A program made the translations under genes and the position numbers. The notes beneath the pieces were generated by a model that was not told the origin of the DNA, did not search any database, and saw nothing but the letters and a program-made list of their open reading frames with translations. This document shows positions 16,914 through 25,831 of a stretch of DNA of 64,000 nt, piece after piece. Within the stretch, counting starts at the first letter, position 1, and every line of letters starts with the position of its first letter. The DNA comes from Butyrivibrio sp. FCS014. GTDB lineage: Bacteria; Bacillota; Clostridia; Lachnospirales; Lachnospiraceae. Where the stretch lies: positions 516,789 through 580,788 of the forward strand of contig NZ_JAHA01000003.1 in the NCBI RefSeq assembly GCF_000526935.1, given 5' to 3'.

Positions 16914-18836
16914 TTATACGTCTAAATCAGCATCTGTCGCATGCTGATGAATGAATTCTCTTCTGGGTGGTACATCCACGCCCATCAAAAGCTCTGTCAT
17001 CTGAGAAGCCATCTTGGCATCCTCGATCTCCACAAGCTTAAGAAGTCTTCTCTCGGGGTCAAGGGTGGTCTCCCAGAGCTGCTCGGGATCCATCTCACCA
17101 AGACCTTTGTATCTCTGCAGAGTAAAACTTGTTTTGTGGGTCTTCCTGTACTTTGCAAGCTCTGAATCGTCATACAGATACTCTTCCTTGCCTCTTGAAG
17201 GCATAGCCTTATAAAGAGGAGGCATTGCAAGATACACATGTCCCTGATAAATAAGTTCAGGCATGAATCTGTAGAAAAGAGTCAGCAAAAGCGTGGAGAT
17301 ATGCTCACCGTCCACGTCCGCATCCGCCATGATGATGATCTTGTCGTAGCGAAGCTTGGCTATATCAAAGTCGTTGCCGTAACCTTCGGAAAATCCGCAG
17401 CCGAAAGCATTGATCATGGTCTTGATCTCGGCATTGGCCAAAACTTTGTCGATACTGGCCTTCTCAACGTTAAGTATCTTACCTCTAATGGGCAGGATTG
17501 CCTGATAATTACGGTCTCTTGCCATCTTGGCGCTGCCGCCGGCGGAATCTCCCTCTACTATGAAGATCTCACACTTGGAAGCGTCCTTACTGATGCAGTT
17601 AGCCAGCTTTCCGTTGGAATCAAAGGAATACTTCTGCTTGGTGAGCATGTTGGTCTTGGCTTTTTCCTCTGTCTTACGGATCTTGGCTGCCTTCTCCGCG
17701 CAGCCTATGATGGCCTTCAAAGTCTCAAGATTACGGTCAAAAAATCTTGTGACTTCATCTCCGGTAACCTGGGAAACTATCTTGGCTGCATCCTGGTTGT
17801 CCAGCTTGGTCTTGGTCTGTCCCTCAAATCTGGGATCCGGGTGCTTGATGGAAACCACGGCTGTCATACCGTTTCTTACGTCGGTTCCGGTAAAATTGTT
17901 GTCCTTATCCTTGAGGATATTGAGTTCACGGGCATATTGATTGATAAGGTTCGTGAACATGGTCTTAAAGCCGGTAAGATGAGTACCGCCTTCGGCGTTG
18001 TAAATGTTATTACAGAATCCCAGAACTTCTTCGTGGAACTCGTTCACATACTGGAAGGCAACCTCTACCTCTACGCCCTCGCTCTCTCCGGAAAAAGAGA
18101 CAACGTCGCAGACCGGTTCCTTGGACTTGTTCATGTCACGGATAAAACCTGTTATTCCGTCAGGCTCATGAAACTCTATATACTCCTCAACACCGGGCCT
18201 TTTGTCCTCGAAAATAATGGTAAGTTCGGGATTGAGATATGCAGTCTCATGAAGCCTTGATTTAATGTCGTCTTCACGGAATCTGGTCTTCTCAAAAATA
18301 GTGTCATCGGGAAGGAAATTGATGGTGGTACCGGTTTCCTTTGTTGTTCCCACGGGCTTAAGAAGTCCTCCCTCAAGCTCTGTTGTGGGATATCCACGTT
18401 CATAGCTGTCTTCATAAATGAAGCCGTCTCTTTTAATACGGACATTCATCCTTGCTGAAAGCGCGTTAACAACGGAGGAGCCTACACCGTGCAAACCTCC
18501 GCTGGTCTTATACGAATTATTGTCAAATTTACCGCCTGCATGGAGCATGGTAAGAACCACACGCTCAGCTGTAATACCCTTAGCGTGCATACCGACAGGA
18601 ATGCCTCGGCCGTTATCTTCTACGGTAGCAGAGCCGTCGGCTTCCAAAGACACATGGATCCTGGAGCAGAAACCCGCCAGATGTTCATCCACCGCGTTGT
18701 CCACGATCTCATATACAAGGTGATTGAGTCCCCTTGTGGTAACACTTCCGATGTACATTCCCGGCCTTTTACGAACTGCCTCGAGTCCTTCAAGGACGGT
18801 AATGCTGGAAGCGCCATATTGTTCCTGTGTTGCCAT
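16914..18836 (-). CDS. parE: DNA topoisomerase IV subunit B
   Basis: The 640-residue ATPase subunit has the GHKL ATP site (EIVDNAVDE, DNGRGIP, GLHGVGSS), the transducer domain, and the TOPRIM motifs EGDSAGGSA, GKILNVEKA and DADVDGEHI, and it ends in the typical PRREFI tail. It drives strand passage together with ParC, encoded just downstream. A gyrase-type assignment cannot be fully excluded, but the partner lacks a GyrA-box. The start ATG sits 43 bases after degV. Confidence 0.88.
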   Translation of the reverse strand: MATQEQYGASSITVLEGLEAVRKRPGMYIGSVTTRGLNHLVYEIVDNAVDEHLAGFCSRIHVSLEADGSATVEDNGRGIPVGMHAKGITAERVVLTMLHAGGKFDNNSYKTSGGLHGVGSSVVNALSARMNVRIKRDGFIYEDSYERGYPTTELEGGLLKPVGTTKETGTTINFLPDDTIFEKTRFREDDIKSRLHETAYLNPELTIIFEDKRPGVEEYIEFHEPDGITGFIRDMNKSKEPVCDVVSFSGESEGVEVEVAFQYVNEFHEEVLGFCNNIYNAEGGTHLTGFKTMFTNLINQYARELNILKDKDNNFTGTDVRNGMTAVVSIKHPDPRFEGQTKTKLDNQDAAKIVSQVTGDEVTRFFDRNLETLKAIIGCAEKAAKIRKTEEKAKTNMLTKQKYSFDSNGKLANCISKDASKCEIFIVEGDSAGGSAKMARDRNYQAILPIRGKILNVEKASIDKVLANAEIKTMINAFGCGFSEGYGNDFDIAKLRYDKIIIMADADVDGEHISTLLLTLFYRFMPELIYQGHVYLAMPPLYKAMPSRGKEEYLYDDSELAKYRKTHKTSFTLQRYKGLGEMDPEQLWETTLDPERRLLKLVEIEDAKMASQMTELLMGVDVPPRREFIHQHATDADLDV

Positions 18837-18879
18837 TTAAATAACCCCTTTATACTTAATTCACACCACTCCCGTGGTC

Positions 18880-19749
18880 TTAGAAATGAACTTTCCTTGT
18901 AACGGTTACGGCCAAAGCGCCGGGTCCGATGTGGCAGGCAACCGATAAAGACAGAGGATCAAGGTGCATCTCGTGACCCGGGAATGCCGCCTCAACTTCC
19001 TTCTTCCATTCTGTTGCTGCATCTAAATTATTGGTATAGGCACCTGCAATCCAGAAATCTCCGGCTTCCATGCCTCCAAATCTGTTCTCGATATCAGCCT
19101 TGATGGCATTTATCATAATGCTCTTGCCCTGAGCTGTAGTCCTTGCCTTTGCAAAAGCATCAAGCTTCTCGCCCTGTATCTGAAGAACGGGTTTAAGACG
19201 AAGAAGTGTACCCAGCGCAGCAGCTGCAGGAGTAATTCTTCCGCCTTTCTTAAGGTAATGGAGAGTGTCCAGCATGATATAGATACTGGATTCGAATTTG
19301 GTGTCCATAAGCTTACTTACGATATCTTCCGCAGAAAGCCCGGCATCAGCCATAGCCTTGGCATCGAGAGCCGATTGCCTCTGTGTAACCGAGATTCTCT
19401 GGTTGTCTACCACGAATACCTTGCCCTCATACTCCTCACGGGCGATCATAAAGGCGCTCTGGCAGGCTCCCGAAAGGCCGCTGCTCATGGGAATATAGAT
19501 GATCTGGTCATATTCCTTAAGAGTGTTGTCCCACAGGGTCATAAGAGAGTCCGGAGTGGGCTGACTGGTGGAAACATTGGCATCCTGGGCCAGCTTCTCG
19601 TAAAACTCCTGCTGAGTTAAATTGATATCCTCGAAATAATCCTCATCGTTGATCATAAAGGGCATTGGAACCACGAATATACCAAGTTCCTGTCCCTGCT
19701 TCTGAGTTATTCCGCTGTTACTGTCCGTGATGATAGCAATCTTTGACAT
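18880..19749 (-). CDS. DegV family fatty-acid-binding protein (FakB-like)
   Basis: The 289-residue protein has both DegV lobes: ITDSNSGI at the N-terminus, VSTSQPTPDSL (fatty acid contact region) at about 59, and SGLSGACQSA. DegV/FakB proteins present a fatty acid to the kinase FakA for phosphorylation. A FakA homologue is encoded about 2 kb upstream in the same orientation, so the two may be partners. The only strong GGAGG lies 26 bases from the ATG, so translation may be weak or the start different. Confidence 0.88.
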   Translation of the reverse strand: MSKIAIITDSNSGITQKQGQELGIFVVPMPFMINDEDYFEDINLTQQEFYEKLAQDANVSTSQPTPDSLMTLWDNTLKEYDQIIYIPMSSGLSGACQSAFMIAREEYEGKVFVVDNQRISVTQRQSALDAKAMADAGLSAEDIVSKLMDTKFESSIYIMLDTLHYLKKGGRITPAAAALGTLLRLKPVLQIQGEKLDAFAKARTTAQGKSIMINAIKADIENRFGGMEAGDFWIAGAYTNNLDAATEWKKEVEAAFPGHEMHLDPLSLSVACHIGPGALAVTVTRKVHF

Positions 19750-19818
19750 AACACCAATATCGACAAAATGCCGACAATCCTCCTATTTTCTACCTAATTA
19801 CATACAATAATCTTACTT

Positions 19819-21888
19819 TTATAAAGTAGTAAAGTCAACAAAATTTGCAGATTTTGTACTAAGGAGCCCTCTTAATACATTATATTGTGGAGATGACAGA
19901 TCAGGGTCCTCTGATAGTATCCTGTCAGCATCATTTGCGGCAGCCTTGATAAGGTCGCTGTCGTGATATATATCCCCTATCCTGAAGATCATCTCTCCGC
20001 TTTGCCTTACTCCGAAAAGATCTCCGGGGCCTCTCTGCCTCAAATCCTCCTCGGCGATCTTAAAGCCGTCATTGGACTTGTTCATAATACCAAGCCTTTG
20101 TGCAGCTTCCTCGCTGTCTGAACTGTTGATAAAAATACAGTAGGACTGATTCTCGCCTCGTCCTACACGGCCCCTCAGCTGATGAAGCTGTGAAAGCCCG
20201 AATCTCTCCGAATTTTCAATCATCATAACTGTGGCATTTGGAACATTGATACCTACCTCTATAACCGTTGTGGAGACCAGTACATCAATATCTTTTGCCG
20301 CAAAAGCTTCCATTATCCTGTCCTTAACAGCAGGCTTCATCCGTCCGTGCAGCACCTCAACCCTTATGGAATCCGGAAGGGCTGCCTTAAGCTTCTGGGC
20401 ATAATCCGTTACATTCTCAACCCCGTCCAGTTCTCCCTCTTCCACCATGGGACATATCACATAGGCCTGTCTTCCCTGTTCAACCTGATCCTTAATGAAT
20501 TTATAGGCTGTAGGCCTGTAGGAGGTTCCCACCACGCAGTTCTTTATGGGGAGTCTTCCCTTTGGCATCTCATTGATCACTGAAATATGCAGATCTCCGT
20601 AGAGAATAATTGCAAGAGTTCTCGGGATCGGCGTAGCACTCATGGCAAGAACGTGGGTATTCATTCCTTTTCCCGCCAGAGCTTCACGCTGCCTTACTCC
20701 GAATCTGTGCTGTTCATCGGTCACAACAAGAGCCAGGTTCTTGTAATTAACCTTTTCCTGAATCAATGCATTGGTGCCGATTATGCAATTAACTTCTCCT
20801 TCGCTTATCTGCCGCTGAGCTTCCTTCTTGTCCTTAGCAGACAAAGCTCCGGTAAGAAGCACGGGCTTAAGGTTTACAAGCCCGTATTTTTCTATCATTT
20901 CCTTAAAGCCTTCAAAATGCTGGGCCGCCAGAACTTCCGTTGGTGCCATCAAAGCTCCCTGATACCCGTTTGCTGCCGCGGTCAAAAGAGCCATCATTGC
21001 CAGGATGGTCTTGCCAGAGCCCACGTCTCCCTGAATGAGCCTGTTCATTACACTCTTTCCCGAAAGGTCATTCATAATATCATTCCAGGCATCACTTTGG
21101 GCTTTGGTAAGCTTGTAGGGCAGCTTTTCAAGAAGTCTTTTTACATCCGCAACTTCCATCATCACTGCAGTATTCTCAATGGTTTCCGAACTGAGCTTTA
21201 AGAGCCTTAGCCTTAACAAAAATGCAAGGAACTCATTATACGCAAGTCTTCTTCTGGCTCTTTCCAGGATCTCTTCATCAGCCGGGAAATGAATGCCTCT
21301 TGCTGCCTCAAAATAAGACATAAGGCCAAGACTTTTAAGAAGATTTTCAGGAACGGTTTCTTCCATTTTCCCGACATTTTTAAAAGCCTGCTCCACGGCC
21401 TTGATAACCGCATTATTGGTAAGGCCCTTGGTGAGCGGGTACCTTGGCCACAATGTTCCCATCAGGGAATTATATTCCTCGGGTTTTATCATTTTGGGAT
21501 GATCCATGGAAAAGAAATTGCCCTTTTTACGGACAACTCCTCTGAAAATATAGGTAGTTCCGCTTTTGATGGAACTTGCAAGATATGGGGCGTTAAAGAA
21601 GGTCATCTTAACTCTGCCTGTCTGATCTGCCGCCTCAAAGGCCACTATAGACAGATTGCGGACATGACGTCTTGTGACATTTCCGATAATGGTAAGTCTG
21701 CAGCTGTTTACAATGCCTTCCTTAAGATCGCAGGCCCTTACGGGAGCTTCATATTTATCATATCCCCTGGGGTAATATGTAATAAGGTCGCCGCATGTAT
21801 ATATGCCGCACTTATTAAAGAGCTTGGCGGTTTTGTCGCCAATCCCCTTCAGGCCGGTTATGTTTTCGCTAAGATAAACGTTACTCAC
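19819..21888 (-). CDS. recG: ATP-dependent DNA helicase RecG
   Basis: The protein of about 689 residues has the wedge OB-fold at about 60-160, Walker A GDVGSGKT, the DEQH box in VVTDEQHRFGV, and the helicase C-domain with LHGRM and QLHQLRGRVGRG. It remodels stalled forks and Holliday junctions. A TTG opens 4 codons earlier, but a GTG at 21888 with GGGGG just before it is the better start. A terminator-like hairpin separates it from fakA. Confidence 0.93.
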   Translation of the reverse strand: MSNVYLSENITGLKGIGDKTAKLFNKCGIYTCGDLITYYPRGYDKYEAPVRACDLKEGIVNSCRLTIIGNVTRRHVRNLSIVAFEAADQTGRVKMTFFNAPYLASSIKSGTTYIFRGVVRKKGNFFSMDHPKMIKPEEYNSLMGTLWPRYPLTKGLTNNAVIKAVEQAFKNVGKMEETVPENLLKSLGLMSYFEAARGIHFPADEEILERARRRLAYNEFLAFLLRLRLLKLSSETIENTAVMMEVADVKRLLEKLPYKLTKAQSDAWNDIMNDLSGKSVMNRLIQGDVGSGKTILAMMALLTAAANGYQGALMAPTEVLAAQHFEGFKEMIEKYGLVNLKPVLLTGALSAKDKKEAQRQISEGEVNCIIGTNALIQEKVNYKNLALVVTDEQHRFGVRQREALAGKGMNTHVLAMSATPIPRTLAIILYGDLHISVINEMPKGRLPIKNCVVGTSYRPTAYKFIKDQVEQGRQAYVICPMVEEGELDGVENVTDYAQKLKAALPDSIRVEVLHGRMKPAVKDRIMEAFAAKDIDVLVSTTVIEVGINVPNATVMMIENSERFGLSQLHQLRGRVGRGENQSYCIFINSSDSEEAAQRLGIMNKSNDGFKIAEEDLRQRGPGDLFGVRQSGEMIFRIGDIYHDSDLIKAAANDADRILSEDPDLSSPQYNVLRGLLSTKSANFVDFTTL

Positions 21889-21901
21889 TCTAGCCCCCAA
21901 T

Positions 21902-21930
21902 AAAAACTAAACCGGACACTGATGGTCCGG
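21902..21930 (-). terminator. Terminator hairpin between fakA and recG
   Basis: On the minus strand CCGGAC, a 7-base loop and GTCCGG are followed by TTTAGTTTTTA. It lies 20 bases after the fakA stop and just before recG, so recG may depend on read-through. Confidence 0.65.
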
Positions 21931-21950
21931 CTTAGAGATAGTTTTAATGA

Positions 21951-23744
21951 TTATTCTGCAGAAACAATGTAGTAATAGATGGGCTGTCCGCCATACTGAA
22001 GGTCAACATCGCAGGAAGGATATTCCTTGGAAACCTTCTCTCTTAAAGCTTCGGCGCTGCTCTCCTCAACCTCATCACCGTAGTAGATACTGATGAGCTC
22101 CAGGTCTTCATTCATCATCTTGCCTATCATGTCAAAAGTAACATCTGCAATATCGCTTCCGACACCGAGGATACCGGAATCACCGATTCCCATGTAATCG
22201 CCCTGTTTGATGGCAACATCATCTATCATTGTATCTCTGACAGCATAGGTTACTTCACCGGTCTTTACTGTAGAAAGAGATTCTGTCATTGCTGCCACAT
22301 TATCTTCAACAGCTACATCAGGTACATAATTGATGATAGCTGTGATACCCTGAGGAACTGTCTTTGAAGGAACAACGATGATCTTCTTGTTATCATCACT
22401 GTCTTCAGACATTATCGCTGCCTGGTTGGCTGCCAGGATAATGTTCTTGTTGTTGGGAAGAACAATTACAGTGTCAGCATTTACCTTGGCTACTGCATCA
22501 AGGATATCTGCTGTACTGGGGTTCATTGTCTGACCGCCTTCTATAACATAGTCAACACCAAGTCCTCTGAATATCTCAGCAAGACCGCCTCCGGCGCAGA
22601 CAGTAACAAATCCCACATCTTTTCTGGGAAGAGCTTCCTCCGGAACTGTATCCTCGGGAGCTGAGTCCATATCTACCTTGTCACCAAGAGGGATCTCATC
22701 ACCTGCTGAATATGTAGGTGTAAGTTCGGCGGCGCCGTTGATCTCTGTCTGTATCTCTGACCAGGAGCCGTCTGCATTCTCATGGAAGAGCTTCTCTCTG
22801 TGCTCCATCCACATGTTATCAATCTTCATATTGGAAAGCTGACCGTACATGAGAGCTCTCTGGATTGCAAGTCCGGGATCGTTGGAGTGAACGTGGACCT
22901 TACAGATCTCATCATCAGCCACCATAACGATACTGTCTCCGATAGACTCAAGGAATCCCTTGAAATCAATCTCCTGCTTTACATTTAAAGGCTTGTTAAG
23001 AAGAACAATAAACTCTGTACAATAGCCAAACTTGATGTCCTCCTCTGTCTGAGCCTGACCTTTTGATTTGATCCTTGCTCCGGGAGTTACATCATCTTCA
23101 TGGATTGAAAGATCTATCTCTTTGCCAAGGAAGCCGTCAAAAGCGCCTTTAAGTACCTGAACAAGACCCTGTCCGCCTGAATCCACAACGCCTGCCTGCT
23201 TAAGAACAGGGAGCATATCGGGAGTCTTGGCAAGAACTTCCTCTGCATATTTGATAACTTCTTCGCAGAACTGCTTGATATCATCGCAGCCTTCCATTGC
23301 AAGCTCATGAGCCTTCTCACTTGCGCCCTTGGCAACGGTAAGGATTGTTCCTTCCTTGGGCTTCATAACAGCCTTGTAGGCAGTCTCTACAGCCTTATCA
23401 AAAGCCTGTGAAAGAACATTTACATTTATCTCATCGTGCTCTTTAACAACCTTTGTAAAGCCTCTAAGAAGCTGTGAAAGGATAACTCCTGAGTTACCTC
23501 TTGCGCCTCTTAAAGAACCTGAAGAAATAGCCTTGCAGATTGCCTCCATATTGGCACTGTCACCAAGACCCTGAACCTCTTTGGCTGCTGACATGATAGT
23601 CATGGTCATGTTTGTTCCTGTATCACCGTCGGGAACAGGGAACACATTCAGCTCGTTGATCCATTCTTTTTTGGCGTCAAGATTCTTAGCACCGCTAAGA
23701 AACATCTTGGCAATCAGCTTTGCATCAATAGCATTATTACTCAA
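21951..23744 (-). CDS. fakA: Fatty acid kinase catalytic subunit, DAK2 domain
   Basis: The 597-residue protein has the DAK2 (dihydroxyacetone-kinase-like) ATP domain at the N-terminus, with NVFPVPDGDTGTNM at about 30-45 and GARGNSGVILSQ at about 78-90, followed by a central domain and a C-terminal DegV-like domain. FakA (YloV) phosphorylates fatty acids bound to FakB/DegV for phospholipid synthesis. The start is a TTG with AGGAGG 8 bases upstream. It follows the yloU-type gene, in the order seen across Firmicutes. Confidence 0.92.
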   Translation of the reverse strand: MSNNAIDAKLIAKMFLSGAKNLDAKKEWINELNVFPVPDGDTGTNMTMTIMSAAKEVQGLGDSANMEAICKAISSGSLRGARGNSGVILSQLLRGFTKVVKEHDEINVNVLSQAFDKAVETAYKAVMKPKEGTILTVAKGASEKAHELAMEGCDDIKQFCEEVIKYAEEVLAKTPDMLPVLKQAGVVDSGGQGLVQVLKGAFDGFLGKEIDLSIHEDDVTPGARIKSKGQAQTEEDIKFGYCTEFIVLLNKPLNVKQEIDFKGFLESIGDSIVMVADDEICKVHVHSNDPGLAIQRALMYGQLSNMKIDNMWMEHREKLFHENADGSWSEIQTEINGAAELTPTYSAGDEIPLGDKVDMDSAPEDTVPEEALPRKDVGFVTVCAGGGLAEIFRGLGVDYVIEGGQTMNPSTADILDAVAKVNADTVIVLPNNKNIILAANQAAIMSEDSDDNKKIIVVPSKTVPQGITAIINYVPDVAVEDNVAAMTESLSTVKTGEVTYAVRDTMIDDVAIKQGDYMGIGDSGILGVGSDIADVTFDMIGKMMNEDLELISIYYGDEVEESSAEALREKVSKEYPSCDVDLQYGGQPIYYYIVSAE

Positions 23745-23773
23745 AACAAAATCCTCCTGAACTTAGAAATCGA

Positions 23774-24136
23774 TCAATCAATGACACGGACGCCCTCGAC
23801 ATAGATGTTAATCTTTTCGATTTCAAGCCCCGTAAACTCTTCTACTTTGTATTTAACGTTATCAATAAGGTTGTTGGATACAGCTGAAATGCTAACGCCG
23901 TAAGCAACAATAACATGAAAGTCCAGCTTAAGCTTATTGTTCTGATCAAGAGATACATTGATTCCTCTTGTCATAGAATCAAGCTTCAGAAGACTAACCA
24001 GTCCATCTTTAACATTAACGTTGGCCATTCCGACAATACCGAAGCACTCCATGGCAACTGCGCCAGCATACTGGGCAATAACTTCATTGTCAATTGAGAT
24101 ATTTCCCATGTGAGTATTCATTGAAGAACTCTTCAT
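23774..24136 (-). CDS. Asp23/Gls24 family envelope stress protein, YloU-like
   Basis: The 120-residue protein has the family core: an IDNEVIAQYAGAVAMECFGIVGM opening near 14-36 and a C-terminal VEEFTGLEIEKINIYVEGVRV. Asp23/Gls24 proteins are small, abundant proteins linked to the cell envelope; YloU is always next to yloV/fakA. A GGAGG precedes the ATG. A promoter-like TATAAT and an inverted repeat lie upstream, after the rpmB terminator, so it may start a new transcript. Confidence 0.9.
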   Translation of the reverse strand: MKSSSMNTHMGNISIDNEVIAQYAGAVAMECFGIVGMANVNVKDGLVSLLKLDSMTRGINVSLDQNNKLKLDFHVIVAYGVSISAVSNNLIDNVKYKVEEFTGLEIEKINIYVEGVRVID

Positions 24137-24195
24137 GTTTATCCTCCTTTAATTGCCATTTTTTAAACGAACTCAAAAAGCCGCATACTTTTGTT

Positions 24196-24201
24196 ATTAT
24201 A
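24196..24201 (-). promoter_or_regulatory. Possible -10 element for yloU-fakA
   Basis: A TATAAT is present on the minus strand 60 bases before the yloU ATG. The matching -35 place is T-rich without a good TTGACA, so this is a weak call based on a perfect -10 and on the rpmB terminator upstream. Confidence 0.35.
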
Positions 24202-24236
24202 ATATCAGTTTCCAAAAAAATAAACCATTATTTTTT

Positions 24237-24270
24237 ATTGCAGTCCACTAATTAAATTGTAGACTGTAAT
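24237..24270. repeat. Inverted repeat between rpmB and yloU
   Basis: attgcagtccac (24237-24248) and gtagactgtaat (24259-24270) are complementary at 10 of 12 positions around a 10-base AT-rich centre. It lies just beyond the rpmB terminator and about 35 bases upstream of the putative yloU -10. It could be an operator or a second hairpin; it does not match the FapR consensus. Confidence 0.45.
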
Positions 24271-24275
24271 GGAAA

Positions 24276-24305
24276 TAAAAAATCGTCCGGCGTTAACCGG
24301 ACGAT
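24276..24305 (-). terminator. Terminator after rpmB
   Basis: On the minus strand ATCGTCCGG, a 6-base loop TTAACG and CCGGACGAT form a perfect 9-pair stem followed by TTTTTTATTT. It lies 15 bases after the rpmB stop. Confidence 0.9.
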
Positions 24306-24319
24306 CATAAGTCTTAAGA

Positions 24320-24505
24320 TTAAGCTCTCTCAACTTTGTTGGATCTAAGGCAGCTTGAACAAACGTGCATTCTCTTTGTAGCTCCGTTAATCTTAACTGC
24401 TACGTGCTGAACGTTAGACTTCCAAACTCTGTTAGATCTTCTATGAGAATGGCTTACGTTGTTTCCGAAATGAACGCCCTTGCCACAAACTTCACATTTA
24501 GCCAT
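24320..24505 (-). CDS. rpmB: 50S ribosomal protein L28
   Basis: The 61-residue protein has MAKCEVCGKG at the N-terminus, the SHSHRRSNR centre and CSSCLRS near the end. The four cysteines (CxxC twice) mark the zinc-binding form of L28. AAGGAGG lies 7 bases before the ATG. It has its own promoter and terminator, so it is transcribed alone. Confidence 0.97.
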   Translation of the reverse strand: MAKCEVCGKGVHFGNNVSHSHRRSNRVWKSNVQHVAVKINGATKRMHVCSSCLRSNKVERA

Positions 24506-24577
24506 TTTGACACCTCCTTATAAGCCATGTAATCAATTCTGATAGCAATTTAGTGCGGATTTTTCCGCAACATTGAT

Positions 24578-24606
24578 ATATTATCAAATAAATTCTAATA
24601 TTGCAA
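24578..24606 (-). promoter_or_regulatory. Sigma-A promoter for rpmB
   Basis: On the minus strand TTGCAA (24601-24606), a 17-base spacer and TAATAT (24578-24583) with an upstream TG are present. The leader carries a small hairpin, tgcgga-ttttt-ccgca, at 24554-24569. Confidence 0.65.
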
Positions 24607-24641
24607 GCAAAATCTTAAAAAAACCATATTTTTTAATACTT

Positions 24642-25058
24642 TTAAATTGAAAATGCAAAAAGAGCCAGCTTGGAAAGTACCAGTTCCCTGACGATCATTC
24701 CCTGACTTTCCTTCTCACTGACAGGGATTTTCACAAGCTGTTCTATGGTAAGAAGCTTTTCTTTAAATCCCTTTTCACGTTTTGAGGGATCCTTGTAGAG
24801 AACCACTCTTACTCTGGCCTTCAGCTGTTTATAGACCTCATAATCGAAGCCTTCCTTTTCCATATAATAGAGGTGGCTCTCCAATGTGGTGTCATAGTCC
24901 ACGCTGTCCTTTAGATATTTGGTTATAACGGACTTGAATTTAAAAGGGACATTCTCGTTGTCAAGAAGATATCTGTAGCTGCTTCGGCATCCAAAGTAAT
25001 GTCTCTCTATATCCTGCATGTAATATTTAAAATCATTTTCTCCGGAGATACCGTACAT
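24642..25058 (-). CDS. Orphan soluble protein, last gene of four-gene cluster
   Basis: The 138-residue protein is not recognised. It is charged and apparently mostly helical, with several Tyr-rich stretches in the first half (DFKYYMQDIERHYFG, ESHLYYMEKEG) and a hydrophobic C-terminal end (LVLSKLALFAFSI). No signal peptide, metal motif or catalytic motif is seen. Its ATG shares one base with the stop of the sigma-like gene (TAATG), so it is translated together with it, which suggests a linked role such as a binding partner. Confidence 0.65.
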   Translation of the reverse strand: MYGISGENDFKYYMQDIERHYFGCRSSYRYLLDNENVPFKFKSVITKYLKDSVDYDTTLESHLYYMEKEGFDYEVYKQLKARVRVVLYKDPSKREKGFKEKLLTIEQLVKIPVSEKESQGMIVRELVLSKLALFAFSI

Positions 25059-25822
25059 TACTTCTTCTTATCCTCGCCGCTTTCAAGGTCTTCTATATTA
25101 TCCCCGCTGAATTTAATGGCCGTTCTGATCTTGTCCTCATCCCAACCGGTTTCTTCCATAAGTTCTGCTACCGTCACCTTTCTTCTTAGGTCCTCCGACA
25201 GCTCTTTTGCCTTATCCGCAACTTCCTGGACGAGCTTAAGAACCTTCTGTTGTCCCGCATCTTCTGCAAGATTGTCTTCTATAACAGCTTCCATGGCATC
25301 AAGCATCATTTTATAAAGGAAGCTCTCCACCTCATCAGGCTCACCCACTGCATCAAGCATGGTAACGCCTCTTGTAAGGGCCACATTGCCTTCTCCGATA
25401 AGGTCTTCAAGGTAAACGCCCTGCTCGGTATACATTCTGGCGACATCCACCACCAAGGGCAGATAATTGTTTATAAGCTTCTGCTGAGCATCCCTGTCTC
25501 CGGCGATTGCAGCCATTGAGACAGCTCTTTTCTCTCCGTCAGATAAAACAGGAAGGTCCTTTAATTCCTTGAGGTACTCTTCAAGGTAGTTAGTCTCTTC
25601 CTCCGTAAGGTCGTCTTCTATCTCTGCGGGGGCATCGATACCAACCTTATGTTTCTCAAGATAGTCAAAAACCATGGCCATCTGTGAGTCATCAAGCTCA
25701 AGCTCCGAGAAGGCATCCATAACCTCCTGCTTTGAGATGACATTTTTATTCTCTCTTGCAGTCCTTGTCACAAACTTAAGGATCTGTGCAAACTCTTTTT
25801 CCTTATTCTCTAAATTACCCAT
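25058..25822 (-). CDS. Sigma-70-like protein lacking region 4
   Basis: The 254-residue protein has an N-terminal segment like sigma region 1.1 (VISKQEVMDAFSELELDDSQ), a region 1.2/2 core (YLKELKDLPVLSDGEK, then NYLPLVVDVARMYTEQGVYLEDLIGEGNVAL at about 115-150), and a region-3-like helix-turn-helix (VTVAELMEETGWDEDKIRTAI). It ends with an acidic-basic tail at the point where region 4, which reads the -35 box, should begin. The usual region 2.3-2.4 aromatic DNA-melting and -10 residues are not visible. It could be an anti-sigma decoy, a core-binding regulator or a divergent sigma factor. It is the third gene of the cluster. Confidence 0.75.
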   Translation of the reverse strand: MGNLENKEKEFAQILKFVTRTARENKNVISKQEVMDAFSELELDDSQMAMVFDYLEKHKVGIDAPAEIEDDLTEEETNYLEEYLKELKDLPVLSDGEKRAVSMAAIAGDRDAQQKLINNYLPLVVDVARMYTEQGVYLEDLIGEGNVALTRGVTMLDAVGEPDEVESFLYKMMLDAMEAVIEDNLAEDAGQQKVLKLVQEVADKAKELSEDLRRKVTVAELMEETGWDEDKIRTAIKFSGDNIEDLESGEDKKK

Positions 25823-25831
25823 AATATCCTC

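Noticed and set aside
17238..18260. 340-codon plus-strand open frame opposite parE
   Set aside because: Same reasoning: antisense to a conserved gene whose codon pattern leaves the opposite strand open.
14663..18836. Gyrase A and B instead of topoisomerase IV
   Set aside because: The A subunit lacks the GyrA-box and is short; paired parE-parC order fits. A second, divergent gyrase cannot be excluded completely.
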